From a virus, in the IMG/VR virus record IMGVR_UViG_3300032156_000018, positions 1 to 49,438 of that record: a stretch of DNA of 49,438 bases. One strand, 5' to 3'. Position numbers and translations under genes: made by a program. Position 1 is the first letter of the stretch, and each line of letters opens with the position of its first letter. Below, in pieces: positions 46,437-49,438 of this stretch. A model generated the notes under the pieces. That model worked only from the letters and a program-made list of their open reading frames with translations, was not told the origin of the DNA and did not search any database.

Positions 46437-46479
46437 AGAATGTCCGCAAGGGCGGACTCAAACACAAGGAGGCAGTCAA

Positions 46480-47109
46480 GTGGCGCCAACTTACACGACC
46501 GCAGCAGACGTCTACCGGCTATCCGGCATGGACGCGACTCTCATTCCTTCTACGGACATCAACGCGCACATCGAGGACGCGGAGGCGTGGGTTGACGACT
46601 ACCTGCACACGACGTTCAAGGCGGGCGGTCGGAGCGTCACCGAGTACCTCGACGGCACGGGCGACAAGGCCCTGTTCGTATCGTGGTTCGGCAAGGTGTT
46701 CCAGGACGCGCAGCCGACCCTCACGGTCACGAGCCTGGTGGTCGATGGAGTAACGGTCACGCCGAGCAACGTCTACGTGTACCCGTACGCCGGCAAGCTG
46801 TACCTCAAGGACACGGCTGAGGTAGCAAGGTTCACGTTCACGAAACCCCTGTGCGTCACGGTGACGTACACGTACGGCCACACGGCGATACCGAGCGTGA
46901 TAAAACAGCTCACGGGCATCATAGCAGCCATGCAGGCGCTCGCCGAGAAGATGGGCGGGACGTTCAACTCAGTCAACTCATATTCGCTGCCCGAGTACAG
47001 CGTGAACAAGGGCGACCAGACGGGCAAACTCGTGACAACGTTCGAGCACCTCAAGCAGAAGGCCGACTGGATGCTGACCAGGATCACACCGACACCGGTG
47101 TGCGGGTGA
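46480..47109 (+). CDS. head-tail connector (adaptor) protein
   Basis: 209 aa from GTG 46480 with AAGGAGG upstream. The N-terminus (TTAADVYRLSGMDATLIP, then INAHIEDAEAWVDDYLHTTF) matches the gp6/gp15-type connector start: short helix, loop, helix. A beta insertion (about 60-125) is followed by helices (VIKQLTGIIAAMQALAEKM). It would form the ring below the portal. Confidence 0.75.
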   Translation: MAPTYTTAADVYRLSGMDATLIPSTDINAHIEDAEAWVDDYLHTTFKAGGRSVTEYLDGTGDKALFVSWFGKVFQDAQPTLTVTSLVVDGVTVTPSNVYVYPYAGKLYLKDTAEVARFTFTKPLCVTVTYTYGHTAIPSVIKQLTGIIAAMQALAEKMGGTFNSVNSYSLPEYSVNKGDQTGKLVTTFEHLKQKADWMLTRITPTPVCG

Positions 47110-47115
47110 AACCAG

Positions 47116-47637
47116 ATGGTGATAGGCGTACCCAACGACTTCCTCGGCGAGGCGATTGTCCAGCTCGGCAGGACCGTGCGGTACTTCCCCGTGGCCAAGG
47201 TGACGAGCAACATCGAGGGCGACGAGACGATCAATCCCGGTCCGGAGCACGACATCATAGCGGTCTTGTACCCTAAGACTACCAACATGTTCATGCAGGC
47301 GAAAGAAGGGCTGTACCAGGACGGCGACGCGTACATGCTGAGCAAGCCGTCGGACAACGTGCAGAAGAATGACCTCGTCGTGTGGGAGGGGCGGTTCTAC
47401 CGGATAGATGCGGTCGTTCGGAGGTTCTGCGACGAGAACACAAGCACGGCGCTGTACGACTACAGCGTTCTGTTCCTGCACGAGGGCATCCCAATCGGGC
47501 CGGTGCCAGGCACGGGCCGGTTCATCGGCAGCTTCCGGGGCATCCCCGAGAGCGCATCGAAAGGCGACTGGTGGTACGACACGGTCGACAGGCAGTACAA
47601 GGGCCACGACGGCACGGAAGTAATCATCATCGGGTGA
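47116..47637 (+). CDS. head closure/stopper-like protein with C-terminal WWYDT repeat
   Basis: 173 aa. The first 130 residues have the beta-barrel pattern of stopper proteins (GRTVRYFPVAKVTSNIEGDE, KNDLVVWEGRFYRIDAVVRR). The last 40 (SFRGIPESASKGDWWYDTVD) carry a short motif that recurs in the next two genes. That tail might serve to dock the small proteins which follow. Role by position and pattern. Confidence 0.62.
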   Translation: MVIGVPNDFLGEAIVQLGRTVRYFPVAKVTSNIEGDETINPGPEHDIIAVLYPKTTNMFMQAKEGLYQDGDAYMLSKPSDNVQKNDLVVWEGRFYRIDAVVRRFCDENTSTALYDYSVLFLHEGIPIGPVPGTGRFIGSFRGIPESASKGDWWYDTVDRQYKGHDGTEVIIIG

Positions 47638-47643
47638 ATCATC

Positions 47644-47778
47644 ATGGCAACAAGGAGCTCGTTCAGGGGCAACATGGCCGGCGCGCCAACGGACAAGCAG
47701 GCCGGCGACTGGTGGTACGACACCACGGACAACCAGTACAAAGGCTACGACGGGACCAGCATAGTCATACTCGGTTGA
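47644..47778 (+). CDS. 44-aa protein made of a single WWYDT repeat
   Basis: Its whole length corresponds to the C-terminal tail of the preceding protein: SFRGNMAGAPTDKQAGDWWY then DTTDNQYKGYDGTSIVILG. Starts after GGGTGAATC and ends TTGAGG. Probably a free-standing decoration or fibre-docking unit. Short but well supported by the duplication. Confidence 0.6.
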   Translation: MATRSSFRGNMAGAPTDKQAGDWWYDTTDNQYKGYDGTSIVILG

Positions 47779-47790
47779 GGAACGACACAC

Positions 47791-48201
47791 ATGGGCGAAA
47801 AATTCAGGGTTACGGAAGGGGGCCTCGTTCGGCCTGTCGTGCTGTCGACAGATCCAAACGCGCCGCCCGAGGGGTTCTTCTACTACAACACCGTCTCGAA
47901 CATGTACCGGTACTACGACGGCGCGGTGTGGCACGACTTGGGAACCTCAAACCCGAACCTGCAGCAGGTCACGACAACAGGCAACGAGACGACCAACAAC
48001 ATAATCCTCAAGGGTACGGCGAAACTCGACCTATCGCAGACGACCAGCGCGACAATCATCCCCGTCAAGATGTACGAGAGCGAGACTCAGCCAGCCATCG
48101 CCGACGGCGAGGTCGCGTTCTGGTGGAAACCGAGCACGAGCCAACAGCGAATCATCATCAACAAGGGCGGAACAGTACGGAACGTGGAACTCACGGCATG
48201 A
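47791..48201 (+). CDS. small fibre-like virion protein with a third YDG repeat
   Basis: 136 aa. Residues about 25-52 repeat the motif (EGFFYYNTVSNMYRYYDGAV). A linker (TTTGNETTNNIILKGTAKLD) leads to a C-terminal domain (ADGEVAFWWKPSTSQQRIII, then VRNVELTA) that resembles the C-terminus of the large fibre at 11247-12935. A short fibre or fibre base. Confidence 0.6.
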   Translation: MGEKFRVTEGGLVRPVVLSTDPNAPPEGFFYYNTVSNMYRYYDGAVWHDLGTSNPNLQQVTTTGNETTNNIILKGTAKLDLSQTTSATIIPVKMYESETQPAIADGEVAFWWKPSTSQQRIIINKGGTVRNVELTA

Positions 48202-48237
48202 TTGCAACGACCAAGTGACGAGAAAAGGTGAACACAC

Positions 48238-49438
48238 ATGGCACACGACGACAAGCACAGCAGCAAGCACAGCATAGACGCAGAGGACCAGCTCCTTTCG
48301 AGCAACCTCAAGAACGACAGCGCAGTAAGCGGAGCGAGCATCAAGCTGGCCCTGGAGACTCTCAAGGACAGCATCGTGGCGGAGTCCATCTGGAACCACG
48401 CCGCAGGAGTCATCACACCACAGGACGCAGCAGACAAGGTTCTTGACTTCTCCGGCATAGGCGCCAACGACTTCACGCTCAAGATACCGGCGGCGCAGGC
48501 GTTCAAACTGAACGACGGCACCAACGACCTATTCGCTGTAAGCGATAGTAATCTTGACCTGTCAGGTGGAAGTGATGATGTCAGGATACGCCCTCCGGCC
48601 GATAAAAATGCGAAATTCATCCTGACGGGAGCAGACAACAGGTTATGGGTGACTGTTGAGCATACTGGCCCTGGAATCATGTTCGAGGGAAGCGACGGCG
48701 GAACCGGAACAAGATTCGGAGCGCTCACTTATTATTCAGATGGTGATACCTTCGAGATTCGCGGAAGCGACGGCTCAAAACCTTTCCTCGGAAGCGAGAA
48801 TGGCCGACTCGCCCTCTACAAGGACAACGCCCAATTTTTCATGGTTGAGGACGGCTTACTGAACCTTGCGCCCCTTGCAGACGGGACGCAATCAGGCAGC
48901 ATCAGACTGTTCGACGACACCACAATCGTCTCACCCACCGGTATCGCTGCAATCCGCTCAGAGTTTGCCGGAAGCGCTATCGGGCTCTCGGTGCCTGACG
49001 GTGCAGGTGGCTCTAAACTGTCTATCGCAGCCGCTCTCGGACCTCTCGGAAACGGATTCCTCCGTCTTATGGATACCGTGAACCAAAACAACGGCGGCGT
49101 GTCATATCTTGGTGATACCGGCAAGTTCACATTCTTCGGAGCGTCAGGAGCGCCTTTCAATCCCGATGTGGACATCGCATACCTGTCCGACGGGCTCCTG
49201 GACTTCTCGTGCGCCACAGCCGATACCACGCTAAAGATAAAGGGCGGGCAGGCGTTCAAACTGAACGATGGCACAGACGACCTATTTGCCGTGACTGCCG
49301 GAGAAGTGAACATCGCCCCTTCCGGACAGTATGGAAGATTGACATTCTTTGACAGCGCGAGCGGCCAGGCACACCTCAATTTCTACGAGCCGAACCCTGG
49401 CGAGTATGGGTTCGCATTTATGAGGCCGGACGGGGTGG
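48238..49438 (+). CDS. tail/neck fibre, cut by the window end
   Basis: Open from ATG 48238 (AAAAGGTGAACACAC upstream) to the last base, 400 codons with no stop. The N-terminus (HDDKHSSKHSIDAEDQLLSS, then ASIKLALETLKDSIVAES) is helical and probably docks to the virion. Modules of the TLKIKGGQAFKLNDGT kind recur, with the 275-bp module shared with 11638-11912. Joining 49438 to 12517 keeps the frame and gives a complete gene of 1,620 bases (539 aa) ending at 12935. That would place it just before the gp10-like gene, a normal order. Confidence 0.78.
   Translation, partial: MAHDDKHSSKHSIDAEDQLLSSNLKNDSAVSGASIKLALETLKDSIVAESIWNHAAGVITPQDAADKVLDFSGIGANDFTLKIPAAQAFKLNDGTNDLFAVSDSNLDLSGGSDDVRIRPPADKNAKFILTGADNRLWVTVEHTGPGIMFEGSDGGTGTRFGALTYYSDGDTFEIRGSDGSKPFLGSENGRLALYKDNAQFFMVEDGLLNLAPLADGTQSGSIRLFDDTTIVSPTGIAAIRSEFAGSAIGLSVPDGAGGSKLSIAAALGPLGNGFLRLMDTVNQNNGGVSYLGDTGKFTFFGASGAPFNPDVDIAYLSDGLLDFSCATADTTLKIKGGQAFKLNDGTDDLFAVTAGEVNIAPSGQYGRLTFFDSASGQAHLNFYEPNPGEYGFAFMRPDGV
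48581..48855 (+). repeat. shared adhesin module, second copy
   Basis: Partner of 11638-11912 (see there). Here the module sits in a fibre that by neighbours clearly belongs to the tailed virus. Confidence 0.9.
49312..49438 (+). repeat. 127-bp terminal copy of 12390-12516
   Basis: Exact copy ending at the last base of the window; it marks the closure of the region B sequence. Confidence 0.9.

Noticed and set aside
12390-49438. The 127-bp repeat as a terminal direct repeat of a complete 49.4-kb genome
   Set aside because: One copy is internal, not at the left end, so it does not show that the whole window is one circular or terminally redundant genome.
1-49438. A genuine hybrid between a tail-less and a tailed virus
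   Set aside because: It would need two complete virion systems in one genome. The exact 127-bp overlap, the closure of region B and the composition step are better explained by joined sequences, though only reads can settle it.
1-49438. CRISPR array
   Set aside because: No regularly spaced repeats of 23-40 bases with unique spacers were seen; the repeats found are short dyads, promoters or fibre modules.

Overview
The window appears to hold two unrelated archaeal virus genomes joined at a shared tail-fibre/spike gene. Archaeal hosts are suggested by TATA-type promoters of the form purine-rich BRE plus TTTTTAAA or TTTATAAA, by Shine-Dalgarno sites matching the archaeal 16S end (GGAGGTGATC), and by at least one promoter-start arrangement that looks leaderless. 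GC is high throughout, except in a few AT-richer islands noted below.

Region A (1 to about 12.39 kb) is part of a small tail-less virus. A leftward arm carries a B-family DNA polymerase of the protein-primed type, a basic protein that may be the terminal protein, small regulators, an FtsK/HerA-like (A32) packaging ATPase and membrane-linked proteins. A bidirectional promoter at 6.3 kb separates it from a rightward virion arm. That arm has two small capsid candidates (141 and 221 aa), membrane proteins, a 518-aa membrane-anchored stalk protein, several small virion-like proteins and a modular fibre/spike. The order ATPase, small membrane protein, two small capsid proteins, membrane protein and spike resembles sphaerolipovirus-type (vertical single beta-barrel) viruses, but no homology search could be done here.

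Region B (about 12.4 to 49.4 kb) is a tailed virus (Caudoviricetes) with every gene on the + strand. In order it has: neck and tail genes (gp10-like, terminator, tube, chaperones with a -1 slippery site, tape measure, baseplate hub, fibres); a lysis block (transglutaminase-like enzyme and holin-like proteins); an early/accessory region of small zinc-binding, winged-helix and ribbon-helix-helix proteins with a PP-loop enzyme, an OB-fold protein, two DNA methyltransferases, a radical-SAM protein and an Hjc-like nuclease; and packaging and head genes (terminase, portal, Mu F-like protein, protease plus scaffold, HK97-type capsid protein, connectors). It ends in a fibre gene that runs off the window.

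The last 127 bases (49312-49438) are an exact copy of 12390-12516, and the cut fibre gene stays in frame if 49438 is joined to 12517. Region B therefore closes into a 36,922-bp circle with a textbook gene order. The simplest reading is that a complete circular tailed-virus assembly has been entered from the tail-less virus through a shared adhesin module; 127 is also a common maximum assembly k-mer. A second diverged shared module (11638-11912 against 48581-48855, about 96% identical by eye) indicates that the two viruses exchanged receptor-binding modules and probably share a host.
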